Below are positions 33,918-42,684 of a DNA stretch of 64,000 bases, in pieces. This DNA comes from DATCMA01 sp036563645. GTDB lineage: Bacteria > Actinomycetota > Actinomycetes > Mycobacteriales > Micromonosporaceae. The stretch lies in the NCBI GenBank assembly GCA_036563645.1, contig DATCMA010000028.1:1-64000 (forward strand), read 5' to 3'. Position numbers and translations under genes: made by a program. Within the stretch, counting starts at the first letter, position 1; the number at the start of each line of letters is the position of its first letter. The notes below the pieces were generated by a model, which was not told where the DNA came from, did no database searches, and worked only from the letters and a program-made list of their open reading frames with translations.

Positions 33918-35303
33918 ATGCCCCCTCCGGAATCCCTCTCCCTCGCGCAGGCGCGGCGCATCGCATTGGCGGCCCAGGGGTTCACCGATCGCCCGCCGCA
34001 GGCCACGCCTAATCTCCGCCACCTGCGCCGCGTCCTCGGGCGGATCGGCCTCCTGCAGATCGACTCGGTCAACGTGGTCCAGCGCGCCCACTACTTCCCG
34101 CTGTATAGCCGACTCGGTCCCTACCCCACGCAGCTGCTCGACCGAGCGGCCTACCAACGGCCACGGGAGCTGTTCGAGTACTGGGGGCATGAAGCGTCCC
34201 TCCTCCCGGTCTCCCTGCACCCCCTGTTGCGGTGGCGGATGGCGGCGGCGCCGACTCAGGCGTGGCAGTCGATGCGGCGGGTGGCTGCCGAGCAGCCGAG
34301 AGTGGTCGCCTGGGTGCGCGATCAGGTCCGCGCGCGTGGGCCGGTGACCGCGGCGCAGATCGAGCAGGACGGGCCCCGGGAGACCGGCAATTGGGGCTGG
34401 AACTGGTCGGTGGTCAAGCAGGCGTTGGAGTTCCTCTTCTGGGCTGGGGAGGTGACCGCGGCCGGTCGCACCAGCTCCTTCGCCCGCGTGTACGACCTTC
34501 CGGAACGGGTGTTGCCGCGCGCGGTGCTGGACGCCCCGACCCCGTCGCCCGCGGACGCCTATCGGCGGCTCGTCGAGATCGCGGCGCGGGCCCTGGGCGT
34601 GGCCGCGGAGCTGGAGCTGCGCGACTACTTCCGGTTGCCCGGCGGGGTGACCCGGACGGCGATCGCGGAGCTCGTCGACGCCGGTGTGCTCCTGCCCGTG
34701 CGGGTCGCTGGTTGGCGGCACCCCGCGTACCTGCACGCGGAGGCGCGGCTGCCGCGGCAGGTGCGGGCCGCGACCCTCGTCTGCCCGTTCGATCCGCTCA
34801 TCTGGACCCGGGACCGTGTCGAGCGGCTGTTCGGCTTGACGTACCGGATCGAGATCTACGTGCCCGCGCCGCGGCGGGTGTACGGCTACTACGTGTTGCC
34901 CTTCTTGTACGGGGATCGATTCACCGCGCGGGTCGACGTCAAAGCGGATCGCAAGGCCGGGGTGCTGCGGGTGCCGGCGGTGTGGCGCGAGGAGGGGGTT
35001 ACCGGTGCGCAGATCGCGGAGACCGCCGAGGCGCTCGCCGCGGAGCTGCGCCGGCTCGCCGGCTGGTTGGGGCTGGCCCGGGTCGCTCCCCCCGAGGGCG
35101 GTGACTTCGCCGACGCGGTCGGCGCCGCCCTCGCCGGCGCGGATGAGGCGGTGCCGGGGGCGGGCGCCGGCGCGGCGGCCACCGGGGACGACGCGGACGC
35201 CACGGGCGGTGCCGAGCCAGGTGTGATCGCGTCCGTGGCCGCGCGCTCGGAGCGGCGAGCGGAGCCGGTGTACGGTGAGACCTACGTGGGGGTAGGGGCG
35301 TGA
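33918..35303 (+). CDS. AlkZ/YcaQ family DNA glycosylase (winged-helix, DUF1006)
   Basis: 461 aa. HTH_42-family repair glycosylase related to AlkZ and YcaQ, which unhook interstrand crosslinks or excise bulky alkylated bases. The catalytic Q-x-D motif is visible as QID at residues 47-49 in GRIGLLQIDSVNVV, the form typical of YcaQ. Three winged-helix units follow to about residue 385. The last 70 residues are an Ala/Gly-rich, low-complexity tail not needed for the fold. The DUF2752 gene overlaps its stop. Confidence 0.87.
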   Translation: MPPPESLSLAQARRIALAAQGFTDRPPQATPNLRHLRRVLGRIGLLQIDSVNVVQRAHYFPLYSRLGPYPTQLLDRAAYQRPRELFEYWGHEASLLPVSLHPLLRWRMAAAPTQAWQSMRRVAAEQPRVVAWVRDQVRARGPVTAAQIEQDGPRETGNWGWNWSVVKQALEFLFWAGEVTAAGRTSSFARVYDLPERVLPRAVLDAPTPSPADAYRRLVEIAARALGVAAELELRDYFRLPGGVTRTAIAELVDAGVLLPVRVAGWRHPAYLHAEARLPRQVRAATLVCPFDPLIWTRDRVERLFGLTYRIEIYVPAPRRVYGYYVLPFLYGDRFTARVDVKADRKAGVLRVPAVWREEGVTGAQIAETAEALAAELRRLAGWLGLARVAPPEGGDFADAVGAALAGADEAVPGAGAGAAATGDDADATGGAEPGVIASVAARSERRAEPVYGETYVGVGA

Positions 35304-35872
35304 TGACGGACGCAGCGGAATCGGCGAACCACGGACACGCCACGCCACAGGCGCCGGCTGAGCCGACGTGGGGCCCGGCGCCAGCCGCCGCGCCGTGGCC
35401 TGCCGCGCCTGCTCCCGCGCCGCGGCCCGACCGGGTGACGCGATTCGTCGACCGGTGGCGGGCGCGGGCGCCCCGCTGGCTCGCCCCCCTGGCGGTGCTC
35501 GGCTGCGCCGCCGCCGCGGCGGGCTATACGCTGATCACGAATCCCACGGACAGCGCGCCGGACGCGGCGCCGAGTTGCCTCCTCAAGCTCACGACCGGCT
35601 TCGACTGTCCAGGTTGTGGCGGCACCCGGGCCTTGTGGTACCTGCTGCACGGGGACGTCGCGGCCGCCGCCCGCCACCACCTGCTGGTCGTGTTCGCGCT
35701 GCCATTCGTGATCTACCTCTACGTGGCGTGGGCAGGGCAGCAGGTGTTCGGCTGGCGGATCCCGCAGCTCCGGCTCTCCCCGGGGGTGATCAGCGCGTTC
35801 CTCGCCGTCTGGTTCGCCTTCTTCGTGGCGCGCAACCTGCCGTGGGCCCCGTTCACCTGGTTCTACGTCTGA
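35300..35872 (+). CDS. DUF2752 membrane protein
   Basis: 190 aa (GTG 35300, or ATG 35303 one codon later). A Pro/Ala-rich cytosolic N-terminus of about 60 residues is followed by three membrane helices. The signature C-L-L-K-L-T-T-G-F-D-C-P-G-C-G-G-T-R-A spans the loop after helix 1 and contains three cysteines, as in the family. Function unknown. Start overlaps the glycosylase stop by 4 bases. Confidence 0.82.
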   Translation: MMTDAAESANHGHATPQAPAEPTWGPAPAAAPWPAAPAPAPRPDRVTRFVDRWRARAPRWLAPLAVLGCAAAAAGYTLITNPTDSAPDAAPSCLLKLTTGFDCPGCGGTRALWYLLHGDVAAAARHHLLVVFALPFVIYLYVAWAGQQVFGWRIPQLRLSPGVISAFLAVWFAFFVARNLPWAPFTWFYV

Positions 35873-35973
35873 CGCGGCACGTGCCTTGGGAGCCCGGGGG
35901 TCGCGCGCCCGTCGCGGTCAGCGGCGCGTCACCCGATCCGTGGGTCGGGCGCGGCGTGACGCCCCTGGGGCAC

Positions 35974-35979
35974 TAGAGT
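35974..35979 (+). promoter_or_regulatory. -10 box TAGAGT for thyX
   Basis: TAGAGT ends 7 bases before ATG 35987. AAGGA abuts the ATG and is too close to act as a normal ribosome binding site, so a leaderless start is favoured. Confidence 0.45.
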
Positions 35980-35986
35980 CCAAGGA

Positions 35987-36739
35987 ATGCCGGAGATCGT
36001 GCCCCCCAAGGTTCGCCTCATCGCGTGGACGCACTTCGAGCCGCCTGAGGACATCCCCTGGTCCACGGATGCCGACGGTGGGCAGGCGCTGGTGGAGTTC
36101 GCGGGTCGCGCCTGCTACCAGTCGTGGCACAAGCCCAACCCCGCGACCGCGACGAACGCCGGATACCTCGCCCACATCCTGGAGTCTGGGCATTTCTCCG
36201 TGCTGGAGCACGGCTCGGTGACCTTCTACATCACCGGGGTATCGCGGTCGTTTACCCACGAGCTGATCCGGCACCGCCACTTCTCGTACTCCCAGCTCTC
36301 CCAGCGGTACGTGCCCGAGCACGACGCGGCGATGGTCGAGCCGTCGGTCATCGCCGAGGACCCCGAGCTGCACAAGATCTTCATGGAGGCCACGGAGGCG
36401 AGCGTGCGGGCGTACACCGCCCTGCTCGAAGGGCTCGAGCGCAGGTTCGCCGACGTGGAGAACCCGACGCTCCGCCGGAAGCAGGCCCGGCAGGCGGCGC
36501 GGTCGGTGCTGCCGAACGCCACCGAGACGCGGATCGTGGTCACCGGCAACTACCGGGCGTGGCGGCACTTCATCGCGATGCGCGCCACGGAGCACGCCGA
36601 CGTCGAGATCCGTCAGATCGCGATCGAGTGCCTTCGGCAGTTGCAGACGGTGGCCCCCAACGTCTTCGCCGACTTCACCATCCGCGCGTTGCCGGACGGC
36701 ACGGAGGTCGCCAGCAGCCCGTACACGGAACAGGGCTGA
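35987..36739 (+). CDS. thyX: Flavin-dependent thymidylate synthase
   Basis: Makes dTMP from dUMP using FAD, NADPH and methylene-tetrahydrofolate. 250 aa with the diagnostic motif RHRHFSYSQLSQRY near residues 95-108 and the downstream RxxR nucleotide segment (ARSVLPNATETR). It has no sequence relation to ThyA. It sits upstream of dapA as in other actinomycetes, with 144 bases between and a separate dapA promoter. Confidence 0.97.
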   Translation: MPEIVPPKVRLIAWTHFEPPEDIPWSTDADGGQALVEFAGRACYQSWHKPNPATATNAGYLAHILESGHFSVLEHGSVTFYITGVSRSFTHELIRHRHFSYSQLSQRYVPEHDAAMVEPSVIAEDPELHKIFMEATEASVRAYTALLEGLERRFADVENPTLRRKQARQAARSVLPNATETRIVVTGNYRAWRHFIAMRATEHADVEIRQIAIECLRQLQTVAPNVFADFTIRALPDGTEVASSPYTEQG

Positions 36740-36869
36740 CCTGGGCTGGACTGCCTCGCGGGCGACGACGGGAGCGGCGGGCGCGGGGCAGTTCGGCGGT
36801 GCGTGCCTGGTTGGGGCGAGGGACGGGGCGGTGGGGGAGAGGAGGCTAAGGACCACGCCCTGGGCGTCC

Positions 36870-36877
36870 GATAAGTT
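36870..36877 (+). promoter_or_regulatory. Extended -10 GATAAGTT for dapA
   Basis: Identical to the dapB box and again 6 bases before the start codon (ATG 36884). No good -35 is seen at either site. Confidence 0.55.
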
Positions 36878-36883
36878 TTCCTC

Positions 36884-37810
36884 ATGACCCAGGAGCACCT
36901 CGCCTCCGCGACCCGCCGCGAGCCTGCGCGGCCTTTCGGGCGCCTCATCACGGCCATGGTCACGCCGTTCAAGGCCGACGGTTCCCTCGACCTGGAGGGC
37001 GCCGCCCGGCTCGCCACCTACTTGGTCGATGAGGAGCGCCATGACGGGCTGGTGGTCAACGGCACCACCGGCGAGTCCGCGACGACGACCGACGCGGAGA
37101 AGGACGCGGTGCTGCGGGCGGTGCTGGAGGCGGTCGGCGACCGTGCCAAGGTCATCGCCGGGGTGGGGAGCAACGACACCCAGCACACCATCGAGCTAGC
37201 CCAGAGCGCGGCGAAGGCGGGTGCTCACGGCTTGCTCGTCGTCACTCCCTACTACAACCGGCCGCCCCAGGCCGGGTTGCTGCGGCACTTCACGATGGTC
37301 GCGGACGCGACCGACCTGCCGGTCATGCTGTACGACATCCCCAAGCGGACGGGGACCGCGATCGAGAGCGACACGCTGTGTCGCCTCGCCGAACACGAGC
37401 GGATCGTCGCGGTCAAGGACGCGAAGGGTGACCTGGCGGCGTCAGCGAGCGTGATCGCCCGTACGGATCTGGCGTACTACTCCGGCGACGACATGCTCAC
37501 CCTGCCGCTGCTGGCGATCGGCGCAGTCGGCGTGGTCGGGGTGCCGACGCACCTGTTCGGCGCGCGGACCAAGGAAATGATCGAGGCGTACGAGCGCGGC
37601 GACGTCGCCCGAGCGCTCGCCATCCACCAGCAGCTCATCCCCGCCTACCAGGGCTTCTTCCGCACCCAGGGCGTCATCCTGGCCAAGGCCGCCCTGCGCC
37701 TGGCCGGCCTGCCCGCTGGTCCGGTCCGTCCGCCGCTGATCGACGCGACCGAGGAGCAGATCGCACAGCTCCGCGCCGACTGCGCCGCCGCGGGACGGGA
37801 GCTCGGATGA
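36884..37810 (+). CDS. dapA: 4-hydroxy-tetrahydrodipicolinate synthase
   Basis: Condenses pyruvate and aspartate semialdehyde, entry to lysine and diaminopimelate. 308 aa TIM barrel. NGTTGES pyruvate-binding motif, catalytic Tyr in TPYYNRPPQAG and Schiff-base Lys in VAVKDAKGD are present. A GATAAGTT -10 sits 6 bases upstream of ATG 36884. The stop overlaps the rnj start (ATGA), so a wall-precursor enzyme and an RNase share one mRNA, a conserved actinobacterial arrangement. Confidence 0.97.
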   Translation: MTQEHLASATRREPARPFGRLITAMVTPFKADGSLDLEGAARLATYLVDEERHDGLVVNGTTGESATTTDAEKDAVLRAVLEAVGDRAKVIAGVGSNDTQHTIELAQSAAKAGAHGLLVVTPYYNRPPQAGLLRHFTMVADATDLPVMLYDIPKRTGTAIESDTLCRLAEHERIVAVKDAKGDLAASASVIARTDLAYYSGDDMLTLPLLAIGAVGVVGVPTHLFGARTKEMIEAYERGDVARALAIHQQLIPAYQGFFRTQGVILAKAALRLAGLPAGPVRPPLIDATEEQIAQLRADCAAAGRELG

Positions 37811-39495
37811 GTCAGGCACACGTCGAGCTGCCCCCACCGCCGCCGCTGCCGAAGGGCGCCCTCCGGATCATTCCGCTCGGTGGGCTGGGCGCCATCGGCC
37901 GCAACATGACGGTCTTCGAGTACGCCGGCAAGCTGCTCATCGTCGACTGCGGCGTGCTCTTCCCCGACGTGGAGCAGCCCGGGGTGGACCTCATCCTCCC
38001 GGACTTCACCCCGATCCTGGACCGGCTCGACGACATCCAGGCGATCGTGCTCACGCACGGCCACGAGGACCACATCGGCGCGGTGCCGTACCTGCTCGCC
38101 CACAAGCAGGACATTCCGCTGGTCGGGTCGCAGTTCACCCTGGCCCTGGTGGAGGCGAAGCTCGCCGAGCGGCGGATGGAGCCGTACACGTTGACCGTGC
38201 GGGAGGGGCAGCGCGAGCAGCTGGGGCCCTTCGAGTGCGAGTTCTTTGCGGTCAACCACTCGATTCCGGACGCCCTCGCGGTGGCGATCCGCACCGGCGC
38301 CGGCACCGTGCTGCACACCGGCGACTTCAAAATGGACCAACTGCCGCTCGACGGGCGGATCACCGACCTCGCCGGTTTCGCGCGGCTCGGCGCTGAGGGG
38401 GTCGACCTCCTCCTGTCGGACTCCACGAACGCGGAGACTCCCGGCTTCGTGGCACCCGAGCGGGAGATCAAACCCGTCCTTGACGGGATCTTCGCCAAGG
38501 CGCGGGGCCGGATCATCGTGGCGTCGTTCGCCTCGCACGTGCACCGCGTGCAGCAGGTGCTCGACTCGGCCCACGAGCACGGGCGCAAGGTGGCGATGGT
38601 CGGCCGCTCGATGGTGCGGAACATGGGCATCGCGCGCGACCTGGGGTTGCTGCACATTCCCCCCGGGCTCGTGGTGGGGCTGGAGGAAGCGACCACGCTG
38701 CCGCCGGATCAGATCGTGCTGATGTCGACCGGCTCGCAGGGGGAGCCGATGAGCGCGCTCGGGCGGATGGCCACGGGCGACCACCGGCACATCACGGTGG
38801 AACCCGGCGACACCGTGGTGTTGGCGAGCTCCCTGGTGCCCGGGAACGAAACCGCTGTCTACCGCGTCATCAACCAGCTGTCCCGCGCCGGCGCCACGGT
38901 GATTCACAAGGACGTGGCGAAGGTGCACGTGTCCGGGCACGCCCCCGCCGGGGAGCTGCTCTACCTGCTCAACGTCGTCCGGCCGAAGAACCTCATGCCG
39001 GTGCACGGCGAGTGGCGGCACCTGCGCGCGCACGCCCGGCTCGGGATCGAGGCCGGGCTGCCTCCGGAGCGCGTGGTGCTCTGCGAGGACGGCGACGTCG
39101 TCGACCTGATGGACGGTGAGGCCCGGCTCGTCGGGCACGTCAAGAGCCGCTACGTCTACGTCGATGGCCTGGCGGTGGGGGACGTCGGGGAGTCGCTGCT
39201 GACCGAACGACGCATCCTCGGCGACGGGGGCTTCATCGCGGCGACCGTGGTCGTCGATTCGGTCACGGGCAAGGTCGTGGCCGGGCCGACGGTGTCGGCG
39301 AAGGGCTTCTCCGAGGATCCCGAGGCCTTCAACGCGGTGATCCCGTTGATCACGGATGCGTTGAGCCGCGCGGCCGCCGACGGGGTGACGGACCCGCACC
39401 AGTTGCAACAGGTGGTGCGGCGGACGGTGGGCCGCTGGGTCAACGACACATACCGGCGGCGCCCGATGATCATCCCGACGGTGGTCGAGGTGTGA
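37807..39495 (+). CDS. rnj: Ribonuclease J
   Basis: Metallo-beta-lactamase/beta-CASP nuclease with 5'-3' exo- and endonuclease activity in mRNA turnover and rRNA maturation. 562 aa. The zinc motif is in LTHGHEDHIGAVPYL, with later motifs HTGDFKMD and the beta-CASP segment SFASHVHRVQ; HVSGHAPAGEL completes the active site. The C-terminal domain (about 455-562) is present. ATG 37807 overlaps the dapA stop. Confidence 0.96.
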   Translation: MSQAHVELPPPPPLPKGALRIIPLGGLGAIGRNMTVFEYAGKLLIVDCGVLFPDVEQPGVDLILPDFTPILDRLDDIQAIVLTHGHEDHIGAVPYLLAHKQDIPLVGSQFTLALVEAKLAERRMEPYTLTVREGQREQLGPFECEFFAVNHSIPDALAVAIRTGAGTVLHTGDFKMDQLPLDGRITDLAGFARLGAEGVDLLLSDSTNAETPGFVAPEREIKPVLDGIFAKARGRIIVASFASHVHRVQQVLDSAHEHGRKVAMVGRSMVRNMGIARDLGLLHIPPGLVVGLEEATTLPPDQIVLMSTGSQGEPMSALGRMATGDHRHITVEPGDTVVLASSLVPGNETAVYRVINQLSRAGATVIHKDVAKVHVSGHAPAGELLYLLNVVRPKNLMPVHGEWRHLRAHARLGIEAGLPPERVVLCEDGDVVDLMDGEARLVGHVKSRYVYVDGLAVGDVGESLLTERRILGDGGFIAATVVVDSVTGKVVAGPTVSAKGFSEDPEAFNAVIPLITDALSRAAADGVTDPHQLQQVVRRTVGRWVNDTYRRRPMIIPTVVEV

Positions 39496-39675
39496 CAGTG
39501 GCCGGAGGAATTGGCCATCACGGCTGGTAGCGCTGCGATTTCGGCTCGCGCATACTGGGAGACGTCATCGATTGCGCTCGTAGCGGGCGCGCCACCCGGT
39601 ACGGGCGCGACCGGCCCGGCGCTCTGATCGCCGATCCGGCCCCGCACCCCAGCTCTCGACGGTCGAGGTGCGCGC

Positions 39676-40653
39676 GTGGGTCTCGAACGCGCAACGGCGT
39701 CCCCGGCGGCGGCCCGCCGTCGCCTCCGGCTGGCGTTGCGCGCGGCCCGGGAAGCGCGGCGGCTCACGCGAGGGCAGGTCGCCGCGGCCCTCGACTGGTC
39801 GGTGTCCAAACTCAACAGGATCGAGAACGGCGACGTCACCGTCTCCACGACTGACCTGCGGGCGTTGCTGGAGCTCTATCAGGTCACCGATCCGCAGCGG
39901 GTCGGCGAACTCGTCGCCGACGCCCGGGCCTCCCGGCGCCGCGGCTGGTGGGACGAGCCGCGATTCCGCGACCACCTCACCCCGGCTTTGCTGGAGCTCC
40001 TCCAGCTCGAAAGTGAAGCCCGGGTCATCCGTCACTTCCACCCCACTTTGATCGCTGGGCTGTTGCAGACGCGGGCCTACGCCGAGATGATCATGCAGGC
40101 GTGGGCGCGTGAGCTCCCCGCCGCGCAGCGCGCCGCCCGCCTTGAGGCGCGGATGTGCCGCGCCGCCCGAGTCTTCGCCCGCCCGGAACCCCCGCGGTTC
40201 TACTTCGTGATGGACGAGTCGGTGCTGTGGCGCCTGATCGGCGGTCCGCGGGTGATGGCGGAGCAGCTGTACCACCTGTTGGAGCTCACCGCGCGGCCCG
40301 GCATCGCGCTGCGGGTGGTCCCCCTCGCCGAGGCCGCGATCACTGCTATGGCTGGGCCGTTCGCTCTCCTCGATATTGACGGCGATGAGGAGAACACGGT
40401 GCTCTACCGCGAGGAGTTCCTCGTCGATGAGATCGTGGAGAGTCGAGAGACGCTTCGCCGCTATCGGCGGCACTTCGACCGGATGTGGGCGGCGGCGCTC
40501 AATGAGGAGGACTCGGCGCAGCTCATCCGGGCGCGCGCGGACGCCCTGCTGCGGGACGCCCGGTCCGGTGTGGACCGGTACGGTGGCCGCTGGCCCCTCG
40601 ACGCGCCGTCGACGCGCGTCGTTGCCGCGCCTGGACCGTTAACGAGTGCGTAA
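39676..40653 (+). CDS. XRE-family regulator with DUF5753 (Scr1/WhiJ-like)
   Basis: 325 aa. An N-terminal helix-turn-helix (about 13-70, LTRGQVAAALDWSVSKLNRIENG) and a DUF5753 sensor domain (about 95-280, FHPTLIAGLLQTRAYAEMI). Such proteins are abundant in actinomycetes, usually paired with a small DUF397 gene; known examples (WhiJ, the AbaA cluster) influence development and antibiotic production. GAGGTG lies 5 bases before GTG 39676. The DUF397 partner follows after 46 bases. Confidence 0.9.
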   Translation: MGLERATASPAAARRRLRLALRAAREARRLTRGQVAAALDWSVSKLNRIENGDVTVSTTDLRALLELYQVTDPQRVGELVADARASRRRGWWDEPRFRDHLTPALLELLQLESEARVIRHFHPTLIAGLLQTRAYAEMIMQAWARELPAAQRAARLEARMCRAARVFARPEPPRFYFVMDESVLWRLIGGPRVMAEQLYHLLELTARPGIALRVVPLAEAAITAMAGPFALLDIDGDEENTVLYREEFLVDEIVESRETLRRYRRHFDRMWAAALNEEDSAQLIRARADALLRDARSGVDRYGGRWPLDAPSTRVVAAPGPLTSA

Positions 40654-40699
40654 GGCAGGGACGGGCCCTGGGAGCGACGTGCCGAGGGGTGAGCGGCGA

Positions 40700-40894
40700 A
40701 TGGCTGACCGGGCGGTGTGGCGCCGAAGCCGGCACTGTGAGTCGAACGCCTGCGTCGAGGTGCGAGACGCCGGTGCGCGGGTGGCGACGCGGGACGGCGC
40801 GGATCCCGGAGGACCGGTGCTGTGGTTCTCCCGCGCCGTTTGGGCGGCGTTCGTCGCGGGAGTGCGCGCGGGTGTCTTCGACCGCTCCTCATGA
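40700..40894 (+). CDS. DUF397 small protein
   Basis: 64 aa from ATG 40700 (GTG 40646 is also in frame). DUF397 hallmarks: an opening W-R-R-S-R segment, CVEVRDAGARVATRD, then GGPVLWFSRAVWAAFVAGVRAGVFD. It is the standard partner of the preceding XRE-DUF5753 regulator. In characterised pairs the small protein counteracts the regulator, and some behave like toxin-antitoxin modules. GAGGGG lies about 10 bases upstream. Confidence 0.85.
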   Translation: MADRAVWRRSRHCESNACVEVRDAGARVATRDGADPGGPVLWFSRAVWAAFVAGVRAGVFDRSS

Positions 40895-40988
40895 CCGTCC
40901 CGTCGAGAGACATCCCCATCTCAGGGTTTTACGTGTGTCGATACCGAACGGTTGAGCAGGTCGGCTGTGACATTTCCCATCGTTCGAT

Positions 40989-41002
40989 GGTGATCCATCA
41001 CC
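40989..41002. promoter_or_regulatory. Palindrome before the serine protease gene
   Basis: GGTGAT-CC-ATCACC, a perfect 14-base inverted repeat about 60 bases upstream of the protease start, in a locally AT-richer leader. Candidate operator. Confidence 0.35.
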
Positions 41003-41063
41003 GCGGTGTCGTCGTACTCCGGGTTGGTGCCGACCGGCGCCGGATCGGCGGAAGGAGGCGCGG

Positions 41064-42608
41064 ATGCAGCGACGACACGTCATCGCCGGTGCGGTGATGC
41101 TGGCGACCTTGGGAGCCATGGCCGCGGTGACCATCCCCGCTATCGCGGACGAGGAGCGAGGGCCGACCGCGGCCGCCACGCGCGGGCCCGAACCGGAGCT
41201 CCTCGCGGCGCTCCGCCGTGACTTGGGGCTGAGCGACAGCCAGGCGCGGCAGCGGCTGAGCCGGGAGGAGTGGGCGGCCCGCACAGCCCAGCGGCTCCGC
41301 GGCGAGCTCGGAGACAGCTTCGGCGGCACGTGGCTGACCGCGGATGGCACGCAGCTCATGGTCGCGGTCACGGATGAGGCGGCGGCGAAGCGGGTGCGCG
41401 CCGCGGGCGCCGAACCGAAGCTGGTCGCCCGTAGCGAACGACAGCTCGACTCGGTCAAGCAGCGCCTGGACCGCAACGCGGCGAGTGCGACCCCGAACCT
41501 GTCCGGGTGGTACGTCGACCCCGCCACGAACAGCGTGGTCGTGATCGCTCAGCCGGGGGCCGCGGAGTCTGCGCGCCAGTTCGCGGCGGCTAGTGGCGCC
41601 TCCGACGCGGTACGGGTCATCGAGGCGGACGAGTCCCCGGTGCCGCTGTTCGACGTCCGCGGCGGTGATCCGTACTTCATTGACGGGCGTGCCCGCTGTT
41701 CGATCGGTTTCGCGGTCGTCGGCGGCTTTGTCACCGCCGGACACTGTGGACGGCCGGGGAGCACCACGACCGGCTTCAACCGCGCTCCGCAAGGCGTATT
41801 CCGAGCGTCGTCCTTCCCAGGCGACGACTGGGGCGTGGTTGAGGTCAATGGGGACTGGACGCCGCGGCCGGTGGTCAACGACTTCAACGGCGGTGAGGTC
41901 GTGGTGGCCGGCGCGCAGGAAGCCCCAGTCGGCGCGTCGGTGTGCCGCTCCGGCTCCACAACCGGTACCCGGTGCGGGACGATCCTGGCGAAGAACGTCA
42001 CCGTGAACTATCCGGAAGGTGCGGTGTCCGGACTGACCCGCACGAACGTCTGCGCTGAGCCGGGTGATTCCGGCGGCCCGTGGATGTCGGGTAACCAGGC
42101 GCAAGGCGTCACCTCGGGTGGGTCCGGTGACTGCAGGGTCGGCGGCGTGACGTTCTTCCAGCCGCTCACCGAGATCTTGCAGCGCAACAACCTCACCTTG
42201 CTGACGGCGAACGGCCCGGTGTCGCCGTCCCCGCCCGCGTCGGCGTCGCCGCCTCCGCCGCCGACCGCGGCGCCGCAGCCTCCGGCGGCGCCGGCCGGCT
42301 GTGCGGACGCCCAGGTGGTGCGCGGCGGCGTGCTCGCGCGGCCCGGGAGCGTGCAGATCCAGCCGAACGGCCGCTACTTCCGCGCCTCAGCGGGTACGCA
42401 CACCGCGTGCCTCGCCGCCCCTGCGGGGGTCGACTTCGACCTCGTCCTCCAGCAGTGGACCGGTCGCGGCTGGCGCACCGTGGCCCGCGCCACCGGCCCC
42501 GGTGCCAGTGAGCGGCTCACGTTCACCGGTCCGGCGGGCTTCTACCGCTACCGCGTCCAGGCTGAGGCGGGCGCCGGACGCTACACCCTCGCGTTCTCCG
42601 TGCGCTGA
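41064..42608 (+). CDS. Secreted S1-family (streptogrisin/alpha-lytic-like) serine protease with C-terminal PPC-like domain
   Basis: 514-aa preproprotease. Signal peptide about residues 1-29 (two Arg, hydrophobic core, AIA-DE). A propeptide of about 165 residues resembles the alpha-lytic protease pro-region. In the chymotrypsin-fold protease the triad is His227 (TAGHCG), Asp255 (DDWG) and Ser336 (GDSGGP), with paired cysteines. A Pro/Ser/Ala linker (about 385-410) leads to a final beta-rich domain of about 100 residues resembling PPC or carbohydrate-binding modules. GGAGG lies upstream of ATG 41064. Likely extracellular protein degradation, self-activated by pro-region cleavage. Confidence 0.9.
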   Translation: MQRRHVIAGAVMLATLGAMAAVTIPAIADEERGPTAAATRGPEPELLAALRRDLGLSDSQARQRLSREEWAARTAQRLRGELGDSFGGTWLTADGTQLMVAVTDEAAAKRVRAAGAEPKLVARSERQLDSVKQRLDRNAASATPNLSGWYVDPATNSVVVIAQPGAAESARQFAAASGASDAVRVIEADESPVPLFDVRGGDPYFIDGRARCSIGFAVVGGFVTAGHCGRPGSTTTGFNRAPQGVFRASSFPGDDWGVVEVNGDWTPRPVVNDFNGGEVVVAGAQEAPVGASVCRSGSTTGTRCGTILAKNVTVNYPEGAVSGLTRTNVCAEPGDSGGPWMSGNQAQGVTSGGSGDCRVGGVTFFQPLTEILQRNNLTLLTANGPVSPSPPASASPPPPPTAAPQPPAAPAGCADAQVVRGGVLARPGSVQIQPNGRYFRASAGTHTACLAAPAGVDFDLVLQQWTGRGWRTVARATGPGASERLTFTGPAGFYRYRVQAEAGAGRYTLAFSVR

Positions 42609-42622
42609 CCCGGGGGAGAGCC

Positions 42623-42665
42623 CGACACCGGTCTCAGGGTCCGTGGGCTCCTGAGACCGGTGTCG
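42623..42665. terminator. Bidirectional terminator hairpin (16-bp perfect stem)
   Basis: Bases 42623-42638 pair perfectly with 42650-42665 around an 11-base loop. It lies between the convergent protease and TPR/YbjN genes and can serve both strands. Confidence 0.8.
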
Positions 42666-42684
42666 CGTGTCGTTCTGCCTCGCG

